DNA of 29,585 bases, from the NCBI GenBank assembly GCA_034440595.1, contig JAWXCH010000306.1, positions 1 through 29,585 of the forward strand, written 5' to 3'. This stretch comes from JAWXCH01 sp034440595. GTDB lineage: Bacteria; Planctomycetota; Planctomycetia; Pirellulales; JALHPA01. The position numbers were made by a program, and so were the translations under genes. Shown in pieces: positions 1 to 8,044 of this stretch (within the stretch, counting starts at the first letter, position 1; the number at the start of each line of letters is the position of its first letter). The notes beneath the pieces are model-generated. The model ran no database searches, was not told where the DNA came from, and saw only the letters and a program-made list of their open reading frames with translations.

Positions 1-87
1 CCTCAATCACTTCGCCATCCTATTCGAGGAACGGATGCCGGAAAACATTAGCAAATAACGTACCCTGCTCGCCTGACACAAAAGACT

Positions 88-1368
88 TTACAGGCCCGTG
101 ACCTTAGTTAAGTTTGAAACACGCGTTGCCGATTTGAGGTCCTCTGGATCAATTTTATGCTTCTTCCAGATTTGGTCTCTCGCCTCGGCAGCCTTGGATT
201 GATCTTCCGCTGATCCGCGCAGTTGCGTCCGGTTGACCTCATGCGCTGAGTCAGTGAACATGGGCGAGTGCTCAATCGGCGCGGTCGACTGAATTACTGC
301 TTTCCAGTCGTTCTTGATATTCCCCTGGCGATGCGTCTCAAAAGCTTCCTCCGGCGTCGATAGCTTTATTTCGACGGGAGTTTTATCGGCAGTGGTTGTT
401 GGATTGCCTAACGTGGTCGGACTTGCATCGGACGTACCCGGTGAGGTGCTGGCGGCATTCTCTTGCGCCGCTTTCTTGCCTTGCTCGGAATTGGCGTATG
501 AAAGCTTGCGCGTTTCCAGTTCCGATTCGACTGTATTCACCAACCATTGGTCGCCGCTCTTTTCCAGAATATAGACGGGGTATTCCAGGCGTTTTGGATC
601 TTTTCCAGTTGGCTTACATTTGACCACTGCGCGCTTGGGGGTGATATCGACGGATTCAACCACCAATGACTCCCAGCGTTCCAGGTCCCAGTCGTCATAG
701 GTCTGTCGGGAATTCTGCGGGGATCGTACAAATTCAGTCACCTCGTAGTACGCATCGGCCTTATTCGGCATGGCTTTCAGCTTTTGCATAACTTGAGGTC
801 GATACAGGTCGCTGGAACGAATACCGTATTTTTGAACGATCTCTTCCGCCTTCGCTTCGTAAGCCCGGATTTCCTCTTGCGTCCCGCTAACGGAGGAACC
901 GATTATGGAAAATGCCGTACCGAGCAATCCAGCTTGCGACTCAGGCGTTACGCAGTTAATAACTGCTTTCCAGTCGCCATGAACCCACGCTTGCCGGTAA
1001 GTCTCAAAGGCTTGCTCGGGTGTAGCAAGAACCACTTCAACCGTCTTTCGCTCCCGCTGCTTCTTCTTCGGATTGGACGGAGTCGAAATGGTAGTGGCAG
1101 AATCAGCCATGTCAGATTCCGGCGCTGGGTCTCCCACTACGTCTGCATTCACCTGCTGAGTCACGGTCGGTTGCGCACCACCCGCCTTCACCGGCGGAGG
1201 AGCAACATTAAGCCTCCTTGGAGCGGGCGTGTTGCTCGCCACGGGCGCAGCTTCATCCTCGGCATCCGATGTAGCTTCTCCACCCGAGCAGCCGACGAGC
1301 AAAAGCAAAAGAGACAGCAGGCAGGCAAGCCTGGCGGCTAGCGAAGCAGACGCAGCAGTCCGACTCAT
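88..1368 (-). CDS. Lipoprotein with a tandemly duplicated domain, second copy short
   Basis: Predicted exported lipoprotein of unknown function, 426 residues from the ATG at 1366-1368. I chose this start because it opens directly into a lipoprotein signal: an Arg near the N-terminus, a Leu-rich stretch, and a lipobox LVGC with the acylated Cys at residue 27. The frame stays open upstream to 1626, but that stretch reads like non-coding sequence. A low-complexity linker rich in Ala, Pro and Thr (about 30-108) leads to a domain starting near residue 110 (TPEQAFETYRQ, GDWKAVI). A second copy starts near 332 (TPEEAFETHRQ, NDWKAVI). The first copy runs to about 285; the second stops after about 95 residues and lacks the part corresponding to 195-285. 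Another frame stays open for about 22 codons past the stop, so a frameshift is possible. The strong Shine-Dalgarno-like GAAAGGAGGT at 1384-1393 lies on the other strand and does not serve this gene. Confidence 0.7.
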   Translation of the reverse strand: MSRTAASASLAARLACLLSLLLLLVGCSGGEATSDAEDEAAPVASNTPAPRRLNVAPPPVKAGGAQPTVTQQVNADVVGDPAPESDMADSATTISTPSNPKKKQRERKTVEVVLATPEQAFETYRQAWVHGDWKAVINCVTPESQAGLLGTAFSIIGSSVSGTQEEIRAYEAKAEEIVQKYGIRSSDLYRPQVMQKLKAMPNKADAYYEVTEFVRSPQNSRQTYDDWDLERWESLVVESVDITPKRAVVKCKPTGKDPKRLEYPVYILEKSGDQWLVNTVESELETRKLSYANSEQGKKAAQENAASTSPGTSDASPTTLGNPTTTADKTPVEIKLSTPEEAFETHRQGNIKNDWKAVIQSTAPIEHSPMFTDSAHEVNRTQLRGSAEDQSKAAEARDQIWKKHKIDPEDLKSATRVSNLTKVTGL

Positions 1369-1540
1369 AAGAACGCCCCTGAGAAAGGAGGTATAGTAGC
1401 CAACAAAAAAAGTGATAATTGACTCCATTACAACTGCCCCGTGCGGCAAAAGCAAGCGTCCAGCCGTGCAGTGAAGTGGCAGGCTACAACACCACCTGCA
1501 CTGCCCTCTGGCCGCACCCTCACCCGCAGCTGATACCGCG

Positions 1541-1565
1541 ACCTCTCCGGCGGGGCGGGAGAGGT
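1541..1565. repeat. GC-rich hairpin upstream of tRNA-Val
   Basis: Inverted repeat ACCTCTCC (1541-1548) and GGAGAGGT (1558-1565) around a nine-base G-rich loop. It lies in the 1369-1697 interval between the divergent lipoprotein gene and the tRNA. The preceding CACCCTCACCC stretch resembles the flank of the hairpin at 15570-15630, so both may belong to one dispersed family. I see no other gene in this interval. A TATTAAAAT stretch at about 1678-1686, some 12 bases before the tRNA, could be its -10 element, but no convincing -35 is present. Confidence 0.5.
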
Positions 1566-1697
1566 GAATTGAATTCGTCTTTTGCGGGTCCGTTCTATTC
1601 CATGCTAGATCCCTTTTCATCGGCAATGGCGGACGAAATTGCCTGCCGGGCCAGGGACTACCGGGTCGGCACGCAATGTATTAAAATCGTCCAGATC

Positions 1698-1771
1698 GGG
1701 CGGCTAGCTCAGTTGGTTAGAGCACTATCCTCACACGGTAGGGGTCACTGGTTCGAGTCCAGTGCCGCCCA
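1698..1771 (+). tRNA. tRNA-Val (anticodon CAC)
   Basis: A complete cloverleaf folds by eye. The acceptor stem GGGCGGC pairs with GCCGCCC, the D arm is GCTC/GAGC, and the anticodon stem CTATC pairs with GGTAG around the loop CTCACAC. A five-base variable loop follows, then a T arm ACTGG/CCAGT with loop TTCGAGT, and discriminator A at 1771. Anticodon positions 34-36 read CAC, which decodes the valine codon GUG. The 3' CCA is not encoded, so it must be added by nucleotidyltransferase. A GIY-YIG gene begins 45 bases downstream. Confidence 0.96.
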
Positions 1772-1816
1772 TGCGGTTTATAACTTCGATCTGGTTCTCT
1801 TCCAGAAGGGGCACCT

Positions 1817-2683
1817 GTGCCAGAAAACTCTCTCCGGCCGTTTTCGATTAAGATCTTTGTGCCCGACGGTGACCCAGATGGCCTGCGCCTTGTCGAAAAA
1901 TCGAATTGGAGCGGGATAGGCGTGGTCTTCAATCGCGCCAGCTTCAAAGAGGCCGCCGGTCGCGCGGAGTTCAATCGGACTGGCGTCTATGTGCTGGTTG
2001 GTCACAGTGATGAAAGCACGCTGCCGCTGATTTACATAGGAGAAGGAGACCCGGTTCGCGATCGGTTGAATTCGCACTATAGCAAGAAGGACTTTTGGGA
2101 CTCGGCCGTTTTCTTCGTTAGCAAGGACAGTAATCTCAATAAGGCGCATGTCCAGCGGATTGAGTCTCGACTGATCGAGCTGGCCAAAGCCGCCAAGCAG
2201 TGCAAGCTGGAGAATGGCAACTCGCCGTTTCCGCCAACGTTGTCCGAGGCAGATGCCGCCGACGCGGATAGCTTTGCGCTGGATATGCTGGGAATCTTTC
2301 CGCTGCTTGGATTGGGGATGTTTGAAAAGGTCGAGCCGCGGACCACTCCACACGAACTGCTCTATCTGAACGCCAAGGGGGTCCAGGCCACCGGGTACGA
2401 AGATCCCAAGGGATTCATCGTTCGCCAGGGATCTGCAGTCTGCCGAACGGAGACCGCCACGATTCCGCGGTATATGTCCAACTTGCGAAAAGATTTGCTT
2501 GAAGCGGAGGTTATCGCGACGGAAGGCGACCAATGGCTATTTGTTCAAAACCATGTGTTCAGCTCGCCATCGACTGCAGCAGGGGTGATACTCGGCAAAG
2601 CAGCAAACGGTCGAACCGAGTGGAAAGCCTCTGACGGTCGCACACTGAAAGAAGTGCAGGAGCAAGAAGCGGCGGCACTGTAG
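1817..2683 (+). CDS. GIY-YIG nuclease-fold protein with C-terminal DUF4357
   Basis: Protein of 288 residues starting at GTG 1817, with AGAAGGGG at 1804-1811 as ribosome binding site. The N-terminal half carries the GIY-YIG signature: GVYVLVG (56-62), LIYIGEGDPVRDRLNSH (71-87) with the conserved Arg near 81, and a downstream Glu (IESRLIELA, about 116) in the position of the metal-binding Glu. The C-terminal part (about 238-284, including TEWKASDGRTL) matches DUF4357, a small domain often joined to GIY-YIG or restriction-type proteins. The family's cellular role is not established; nicking or cleavage of DNA is inferred from the fold. The gene stands alone, with no methyltransferase or helicase beside it, and begins 45 bases after tRNA-Val, a common insertion location. 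It converges on the hydrolase gene at 2730-3707. Confidence 0.85.
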   Translation: MPENSLRPFSIKIFVPDGDPDGLRLVEKSNWSGIGVVFNRASFKEAAGRAEFNRTGVYVLVGHSDESTLPLIYIGEGDPVRDRLNSHYSKKDFWDSAVFFVSKDSNLNKAHVQRIESRLIELAKAAKQCKLENGNSPFPPTLSEADAADADSFALDMLGIFPLLGLGMFEKVEPRTTPHELLYLNAKGVQATGYEDPKGFIVRQGSAVCRTETATIPRYMSNLRKDLLEAEVIATEGDQWLFVQNHVFSSPSTAAGVILGKAANGRTEWKASDGRTLKEVQEQEAAAL

Positions 2684-2729
2684 CCTGTGCCACATCGGTG
2701 CGACGATTGATGCATCAGCAGTGGTGGAC

Positions 2730-3707
2730 TCACTTCGCCATCGGAATCTTGCCCGTCGGTATCTCTTCATCGATTCCGCGCAGGTACTTAGCAAAGAATC
2801 GTGCCGTTGGCTCGTCGGCTGCGGTGGACAGTTTTCCATGACCACCACCTTCGATCGTGATAAAGTAATGCGTTACGCCAGCCTTCTTCATTGCCGTATC
2901 CAAGCGCACCGCCTGATCTAGCGGAACGATGTGATCGGCGTCGCCATGAATGGTCAGCACCGGTGGATCATTGGCCGATGCATACGTGACGGGCGAGGCC
3001 TGCTTCGATTTCTCGTCAGTTGCCTGTGTTGGACCGCCAAACAACTGTGCTACCGGTGAATCTCCTTTGGTACGGTCCAACTTGCCCGATCGTCCAGTCA
3101 TTGCGATCAATTCCGTCGGGCCAAAGTAATTCACCACGCCAGCCACTTTGCTGCTGACATCGGTGTGAGGACCGAGCTTTCCATCGAGTTCCGACGTATC
3201 GCCGGTCAGCCCGATCATCAAGGCCAGGTGTCCCCCCGCGCTGGTTCCCCAGACGGCAATATGATCGGGGTCCAGGTCGTACTTCGCGGCATTCGCGCGA
3301 ATCCAACGGATGGCGCCCTTTACGTCATGAATCTGAGCGGGCCAGACAGCCTCGCCAGACAGTCGATACGCGACAGACACACCGGCGTAGTGGCCGGTTT
3401 TAATGAACGGCATCAGACGTAACGCACCGGTATTCTTGCTACCACTTTTCCAGCCGCCGCCGTGGATAAAAACGATCACCGGTAGTTTTTTGGTTTTGCG
3501 CTCCTTGGGCAGATAGAGGTCCAACTGCTGGCGCGGGTTGTCGTTGGCCGCGTAGGGGATGTTGCGTTCGATTTTTAGCGCCGGGTGATTCAACCTCGCT
3601 TCACGCGTAGCACGACCTGGCCGTTTCGGATTGCGAGACTCCGCAGGGGGCTGAGCGATTGCCGTTGTTGAAAGCAGAACCAATACGATGAGCGTGGTGC
3701 GTAGCAT
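2730..3707 (-). CDS. Exported alpha/beta-hydrolase (esterase/lipase, BD-FAE/HSL-like)
   Basis: Secreted serine hydrolase of 325 residues. Residues 1-18 form a Sec signal peptide that probably ends near AIAQ. The mature enzyme shows the oxyanion motif HGGGW (82-86), the nucleophile elbow GTSAGG with Ser156, the acid residue in HGDADHIVP (Asp258) and the catalytic His in EGGGHG (His290). The HGGGW plus GxSxGG combination places it with carboxylesterases and feruloyl or acetyl-xylan esterase-like enzymes that planctomycetes export in large numbers, perhaps for polysaccharide de-esterification; the substrate is not readable from sequence. It starts at ATG 3705-3707 without a clear Shine-Dalgarno sequence, which is common in this window. 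It is convergent with the GIY-YIG gene and divergent from the acylase-like gene at 4055. Confidence 0.9.
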   Translation of the reverse strand: MLRTTLIVLVLLSTTAIAQPPAESRNPKRPGRATREARLNHPALKIERNIPYAANDNPRQQLDLYLPKERKTKKLPVIVFIHGGGWKSGSKNTGALRLMPFIKTGHYAGVSVAYRLSGEAVWPAQIHDVKGAIRWIRANAAKYDLDPDHIAVWGTSAGGHLALMIGLTGDTSELDGKLGPHTDVSSKVAGVVNYFGPTELIAMTGRSGKLDRTKGDSPVAQLFGGPTQATDEKSKQASPVTYASANDPPVLTIHGDADHIVPLDQAVRLDTAMKKAGVTHYFITIEGGGHGKLSTAADEPTARFFAKYLRGIDEEIPTGKIPMAK

Positions 3708-4054
3708 GTGTGGTATCTGTTGAATCTGAGAAGCCCAGGACTGTTCGTGCGATGCTGGTCAAGTATTGCAGTCAGTGAGTCAGAACAAGTGGATTGTAAT
3801 CGGTCGGCGTGAAGGTGTGAACGGACAGAAGAATCGGACTAGGCTGTCCCTGGCGGTTTTCCGCAACAGAGGATTACAGCAGATAATTGTCCCAAAAACG
3901 CGCGTTTGCGCGGGTTGTAGTCGCGTCGGATCTGGCCCAGACTGCAGCCCGGTCGATCACAAGCTAGACTTCCGGGAAGGCGAAATATCCGCATTTGGCC
4001 GATTGGGCCGTCTGCCGGATCACTCGTAAAAACTCAACTCTATAAAGGTGCCTG
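3708..4054. other. Divergent intergenic region, no gene seen
   Basis: This 347-base spacer separates the divergent hydrolase and acylase-like genes and must contain both promoters, but I cannot assign either with confidence. The only clear element is AAAGGTG at 4044-4050, the ribosome binding site of the gene at 4055. An 87-codon frame on the plus strand (3766-4029) has no recognisable features and I treat it as chance. Confidence 0.5.
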
Positions 4055-5104
4055 ATGAACCGTTACTGCATGGCAATCGTTGCGAGTGTGACACTATTGA
4101 CGCTGACACTTTTTACCTCGATCGGCGAAACCTGTACCCGCATTCTGTGGAATGACAATGGTTTGGCGGTGGTCTCCGCACGAACGATGGACTGGCCGAT
4201 TTCAACCGAGCCGGTCCTGACCGTTCTGCCGCGTGGAATGGAGCGAAACGGGGGGATGGTCGGCAGCGAGCAGGTCGTTGCGGAGAACCCGGCCAAGTGG
4301 ACCTCCAAATATGGCAGTCTGGTTACCACGATCTATGGTGTTGGCTCGGCGGATGGATTGAACGAAAAAGGCTTGGGGATTCACCTACTGTTTCTGAAGG
4401 ACACTGACTACGGAGTGCGCGACGTGAGCAAGCCGGGTGTGCAGGCGACCTTGTGGGGACAGTATGTATTGGATAATGCGGCAACGGTCGCTGAGGCGCT
4501 GGAACTGCTGAACGGGGTTCAAATCGTCATGGCGCAGGCACATGGATTTGATGCCACGGTTCACCTGGCGATGGAAGATGCCAGTGGGGACTCGGCGATT
4601 ATCGAATACATCAATGGCAAACCGGTTGTGCATCATGGCCGACAGTTTACGATCATGACCAACGATCCAACCTACGACGAACAATTGGCACTTTTGAAGA
4701 AGCAGGACTTTTCGAAGCCAACAAGTGAAACTCCCTTACCAGGAAACGTCTCGGCAATTGATCGTTTTCAGCGAGCGGCATACTTCTCGCAGATCTTGCC
4801 GAAGCCCAAGAACGAACGAGAGGCCGTGGCCGATGTGCTGGCAATCGCACGCAATGTTTCGGTACCATTCGGAGCACCTTACGACGCTCAATTCGGCGTC
4901 TACAATACCGAGTATCGTACCGTGATGGACCTGAGCAGCTTGCAGTACTTTTTTGAGATGACGAATTGTCCCAACGTGATCTGGTCCGATCTCACTAAAT
5001 TCGATCTCTCGGTCGGAGCACCGGTGAAGACGCTGAATCCAGAGAACATCGACCTATCCGGCAATGTGACAGACAAGTTTCAGGATGCCAAGGCACCGTT
5101 TTAG
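4055..5104 (+). CDS. Penicillin V acylase / choloylglycine hydrolase family protein
   Basis: Exported Ntn-hydrolase of 349 residues (linear amide C-N hydrolase family). The signal peptide (1-26) ends directly before Cys27, so cleavage would expose the N-terminal nucleophile Cys, as in penicillin V acylases and bile salt hydrolases. Counting Cys27 as 1, the conserved Arg (SARTMDW, Arg43) falls at 17 and Asp46 at 20, matching the family's active-site spacing. Downstream are TNDPTYDEQ, in the position of the conserved Asn loop, and DRFQRAAYF, carrying the likely conserved Arg. The family hydrolyses amide bonds in acylated compounds such as penicillin V, bile salts or acyl-homoserine lactones. 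In an environmental organism the substrate is unknown, with acyl-homoserine lactones or N-acyl amino acids plausible. Ribosome binding site AAAGGTG lies six to seven bases before the ATG. Confidence 0.88.
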   Translation: MNRYCMAIVASVTLLTLTLFTSIGETCTRILWNDNGLAVVSARTMDWPISTEPVLTVLPRGMERNGGMVGSEQVVAENPAKWTSKYGSLVTTIYGVGSADGLNEKGLGIHLLFLKDTDYGVRDVSKPGVQATLWGQYVLDNAATVAEALELLNGVQIVMAQAHGFDATVHLAMEDASGDSAIIEYINGKPVVHHGRQFTIMTNDPTYDEQLALLKKQDFSKPTSETPLPGNVSAIDRFQRAAYFSQILPKPKNEREAVADVLAIARNVSVPFGAPYDAQFGVYNTEYRTVMDLSSLQYFFEMTNCPNVIWSDLTKFDLSVGAPVKTLNPENIDLSGNVTDKFQDAKAPF

Positions 5105-5109
5105 TCACA

Positions 5110-5212
5110 GTCGCCTTTCGCTCCGCGAAAGAGTGTCTATGATTTGAATCAGACTCAACTTGAATATCGGTACATTCGCAAGCCGGTACACTTTCACGGA
5201 GTGAATGGCAAC
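5110..5212. repeat. Pair of inverted REP-like palindromes
   Basis: Two related palindromic units face each other. The left unit (5110-5135) contains a perfect hairpin CTTTCGC-TCC-GCGAAAG. The right unit (5187-5212), read on the minus strand, matches it closely (GCCTTTCGCTCCGCGAAAG against GCCATTCACTCCGTGAAAG), with compensating changes in both arms that preserve pairing. This arrangement is typical of bacterial interspersed mosaic elements built from REP sequences. It occupies the spacer between the acylase-like and serine hydrolase genes and could act as an mRNA stabiliser or terminator. Confidence 0.75.
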
Positions 5213-5219
5213 AGAGAGT

Positions 5220-5280
5220 AACCCGACGCGCCAGCGAGGCGCAGCACATTTGGCGAATTTCCTCGCTGGCGCTTCGGGTT
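5220..5280. repeat. 20-bp inverted repeat with one mismatch
   Basis: AACCCGACGCGCCAGCGAGG at 5220-5239 is the reverse complement of 5261-5280 except for one base, with a 21-base loop between. It directly follows the REP-like pair at 5110-5212 and ends 40 bases before the next start codon. In RNA it would form a very stable stem without a following U tract, so it is more likely a dispersed palindrome than a simple terminator. Confidence 0.8.
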
Positions 5281-5320
5281 GAAACAAGGGTGCTACACCC
5301 AATCACTTATAGAAATTGTT

Positions 5321-6889
5321 ATGTTGAAAACTCTTGCGATCGTGGTCGGCTGTGGTCTTTCCATGCTGTTGCTCGGCACGGCTGTGGTATCCAATGACGC
5401 CGCAGCCGACGAGCCGAAGAAGGGGAACATCTCGCCGGAGCGACTTGCTGCGGCGATTGCCAGTCTAGAGAAGCTGACCAATGAGACGCTGAAGAAAACC
5501 GGCGTACCGGGCATCGCGATTGCAATCGTTCACAATGATCGAGTCGTCTATAAGCAAGGCTTTGGCGTTCGCGAGGCGGGCAAGCCAGAACCGATCGATG
5601 CCGACACGGTGTTCCAACTCGCCTCGGTTTCCAAGCCGATTGCGACAACCGTATTGGCAGTGCTCGTCAGCGAAAAGCAAATTGGCTGGGATGATCGCGT
5701 GACGGATCACGACCCGGGCTTTGAAATGTATGAACCGTTTGTCACGCGAGAATTGCGGCTGCGCGATCTGTTGTGTCATCGTAGCGGTCTGCCTGATCAT
5801 GCGGGCGATCTGCTGGAGGACATCGGCTACGATCGGCAACAGATTCTGCACCGTCTGCGATATCAGCCGCCGGATAGCTCGTTTCGATCTCACTATGCAT
5901 ACACGAACTTTGGCTTTAGCGAAGCGGGCTATGCCGCCGCACAATCCGCCGGCAAGTCGTGGGAAGATTTGGCACAGGACAAACTCTTTGCACCACTGGG
6001 AATGACCTCGACCAGCTACGCTTTTGCCGACTATGCCAAGGCCGAGAACCGAGCGCTATTGCATGTTCGTGAGAATGGCAAATGGGTCGGCAAATACACA
6101 CGCCAGCCAGATGCACAAGCGCCGGCCGGTGGTGCCAGCAGTTCGCTGAATGATCTAACGCGCTGGGTTCGCCTGCAACTCAACCGTGGTGAGATCGACG
6201 GCAAGCGGCTGATCTCCGCCGAGGCACTGGCCGATACACACACCCCGCAGATGTTGACCAGTTTTGATCCGGCACAGGGTCGCATCGGCTCCTACGGGCT
6301 AGGTTGGAATGTCTCAGTCCAGCGCGGTGGCCAGGCGGTTTACAACCACTCGGGGGCGTTTGCGCTCGGTATGCGCAGCGAAGTTTCGCTGCTGCCGGAG
6401 GAGAATCTGGGGATCATTGTGCTTTCAAATGCCGCACCGACCGGGATCCCCGAAGGGCTGACCGAGAGCTTTTTCGACTTGGTACTAGATGGCAAGCTGC
6501 AACGCGATTGGGTCGAGTTTGCCAATCGGATGTTTGACGAACAAGTCAAGCAAGACGCGGCGAGGTTGCGTGATTATAGCAAGGACCCCGAGGAACCGAC
6601 TGCGGCACTAAAACTCAATGCATACGCTGGTCGCTATAGCAACGACTATTTCGGTGTGATTGAACTGGCTGAGAAGGATGATGGGTTAGTCCTGCGAGTC
6701 GGACCAAAACTGACGGAGTTTCCTCTGCGACATTGGGACCGCGATGTGTTTGTCTATGAACCAAGCGGTGAATCGGCCATCGGCACATCGGGTGTAAGCT
6801 TCACAATCGCCAATGGCAATCAGGCCACCGAAGTCGTCGTGGAGAATCTGGATCTCGACGGACAAGGGACATTTAAGCGCGTGAAGTGA
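5321..6889 (+). CDS. Exported serine hydrolase, class C beta-lactamase fold, with DUF3471
   Basis: Serine hydrolase of 522 residues. I take ATG 5321 as the start because a signal peptide follows at once (LAIVVGCGLSMLLLG); an in-frame start at 5279 would lie inside the preceding repeat. The penicillin-binding-protein fold motifs are intact: SxxK at Ser102-Val-Ser-Lys105, YxN at Tyr194-Thr-Asn196, and HSG at 343-345 in place of KTG, as in class C beta-lactamases, esterases and D-aminopeptidases. The C-terminal 90 residues (about 430-520, AYAGRYSNDYFGVIEL) match DUF3471, a beta-sheet domain often attached to such enzymes. The function could be peptidase, esterase or amidase; resistance to beta-lactams should not be assumed. 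It follows the acylase-like gene on the same strand, but the palindromes between them argue against tight co-transcription. Confidence 0.9.
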   Translation: MLKTLAIVVGCGLSMLLLGTAVVSNDAAADEPKKGNISPERLAAAIASLEKLTNETLKKTGVPGIAIAIVHNDRVVYKQGFGVREAGKPEPIDADTVFQLASVSKPIATTVLAVLVSEKQIGWDDRVTDHDPGFEMYEPFVTRELRLRDLLCHRSGLPDHAGDLLEDIGYDRQQILHRLRYQPPDSSFRSHYAYTNFGFSEAGYAAAQSAGKSWEDLAQDKLFAPLGMTSTSYAFADYAKAENRALLHVRENGKWVGKYTRQPDAQAPAGGASSSLNDLTRWVRLQLNRGEIDGKRLISAEALADTHTPQMLTSFDPAQGRIGSYGLGWNVSVQRGGQAVYNHSGAFALGMRSEVSLLPEENLGIIVLSNAAPTGIPEGLTESFFDLVLDGKLQRDWVEFANRMFDEQVKQDAARLRDYSKDPEEPTAALKLNAYAGRYSNDYFGVIELAEKDDGLVLRVGPKLTEFPLRHWDRDVFVYEPSGESAIGTSGVSFTIANGNQATEVVVENLDLDGQGTFKRVK

Positions 6890-6910
6890 GAAGTTGTCGC
6901 ATTTCAAACT

Positions 6911-7113
6911 CACCGCGGAGTTCGCCGAGAGCGCGCAGAGAAGAAACTCGGACCCAATCCAGTTCATCCCGTTCATCCTTGTTTATGGTTTCGTTTCAAT
7001 TTTATATATTGAACAAGGATAGACAGGATGCACAGGATGAGGTTTGAATTAGTGCCAACGACTGGTCCCAACCTCTGCGCGTCCTTCGCGCTCTCTGCGT
7101 TCTTTGCGGTGAA
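6911..7113. repeat. Nested inverted repeats between convergent genes
   Basis: Two sets of inverted repeats are nested. The outer arms are 6911-6943 (CACCGCGGAGTTCGCCGAGA...) and 7071-7113, which on the minus strand reads TTCACCGCAAAGAACGCAGA and onward, a clear but diverged match. The inner arms are 6963-6983 (containing TTCATCCTTGTT) and 7011-7040 (GAACAAGGATAGACAGGATG...), around an AT-rich centre with ATTTTATATATT. The block fills nearly all of the space between the convergent serine hydrolase and RNA methyltransferase genes, and could act as a bidirectional terminator. Similar GCAGAGAGCGCAGAG-type text is common in intergenic DNA of planctomycetes and other environmental phyla. Confidence 0.75.
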
Positions 7114-7159
7114 TTAAAACGCGCCGATTCAAAACTGTCGTGCAAGCGGAGTATGATTG

Positions 7160-8044
7160 CTACTTTGCGTTTGCGCCACGCTGGCGCACTGCTTCATAGA
7201 ACATCACCGCTGCGGCAGTCGACACGTTCAAGCTATCCGCGATGCCGAGCATCGGCAGATGCACCGCGGTGATCTTCGGCTTGCCCGAATTTCCAGCGGC
7301 GCTCCAGTCGGTGGTCGAAAGCGAGCGTGTCACCGGCGCGGTTGTCGCTTCTTGCCAAGCTGCACTCAGGCCATCCGCTTCGCTCCCCAGGACGATGGCC
7401 ACAGGCCCGCGATAGTCGGCCGCGGTGTACGAGCGCGCCGCGTCTACCCAAGTGGCGACGGTGGGAATTCCCCGTTTTGCCAGCCACTGAAGTGTCTCCG
7501 CCGTGCTGGCCGCACAAACTGGCACGGTGAAAATCGTCCCCAGGCTGGCGCGAATCGTATTGGGATTGAACAGATCGGTCCCCCCGTCGGCCACGATTAA
7601 TGCCGCGACGCCAGCTCCGTCGGCACTACGGAGAACTGCCCCGACGTTGCCCGGCTTTTCGACCCCTTCCAAAATCGCAATCAACGGGTTCTCCGGCAGT
7701 TTCAGATTTTCGAGCGACCGTTGCGGGGTAACGGCCACGGCCAGGATCCCCTCGGCACGGTCTCCAAAGGCCATTTTTTCAAAGACGGCGGGTGTGACCG
7801 GCAACAGTTCGGGGGTACCCGGTGTCTGGCCGGGATCGTGCAGACGCGAAAGTACTTCCGTGGCCGCCTCGCTACGGCAAAGTTCCTCGCAGAAAAAGAC
7901 TTCCGTCAGCTCGATACCCGCCAAAATCGCACGCTGGATCTCGCGGGCACCGTCGATCAGAATCCGCATCTGCTTACGGCGCTGGCCGCTTTCACGCAGC
8001 TTAATCGCCTGTTTGACGCGGGCATTTTGCAGGCTGGTGATCAT
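7160..8044 (-). CDS. TrmH/SpoU family RNA 2'-O-methyltransferase
   Basis: SPOUT-class methyltransferase using S-adenosylmethionine to methylate ribose 2'-OH in tRNA or rRNA. I use ATG 8042-8044, which gives the usual family N-terminus (MITSLQNARVKQAIKLR), instead of a TTG 48 bases upstream; length is 294 residues. An N-terminal substrate-binding domain (about 1-95) has the characteristic IDGAREIQRA. The knotted catalytic domain then shows motif 1 (NVGAVLRSADGAG), motif 2 (IVLGSEADGLS) and motif 3 (PMLGIADSLNVSTAAAVMFY). An insertion of about 25 residues (TRSLSTTDWSAAGNSGKP and neighbours) lies between motifs 2 and 3, where relatives join almost directly. The exact target (for example 23S rRNA as in RlmB, or tRNA) cannot be told from sequence. 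The gene stands alone. Confidence 0.9.
   Translation of the reverse strand: MITSLQNARVKQAIKLRESGQRRKQMRILIDGAREIQRAILAGIELTEVFFCEELCRSEAATEVLSRLHDPGQTPGTPELLPVTPAVFEKMAFGDRAEGILAVAVTPQRSLENLKLPENPLIAILEGVEKPGNVGAVLRSADGAGVAALIVADGGTDLFNPNTIRASLGTIFTVPVCAASTAETLQWLAKRGIPTVATWVDAARSYTAADYRGPVAIVLGSEADGLSAAWQEATTAPVTRSLSTTDWSAAGNSGKPKITAVHLPMLGIADSLNVSTAAAVMFYEAVRQRGANAK

Noticed and set aside
784..1341. 185-codon plus-strand frame opposite the lipoprotein gene
   Set aside because: The minus strand has a clear lipobox and a duplicated domain; the plus-strand product is Arg/Ser-rich antisense sequence.
1419..1919. 166-codon plus-strand frame
   Set aside because: It runs through the tRNA-Val gene and into the GIY-YIG start in another frame, so it is a chance frame.
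5321..6889. Beta-lactam resistance gene
   Set aside because: The fold is shared by many esterases and peptidases; the DUF3471 domain and HSG motif favour a non-resistance hydrolase.
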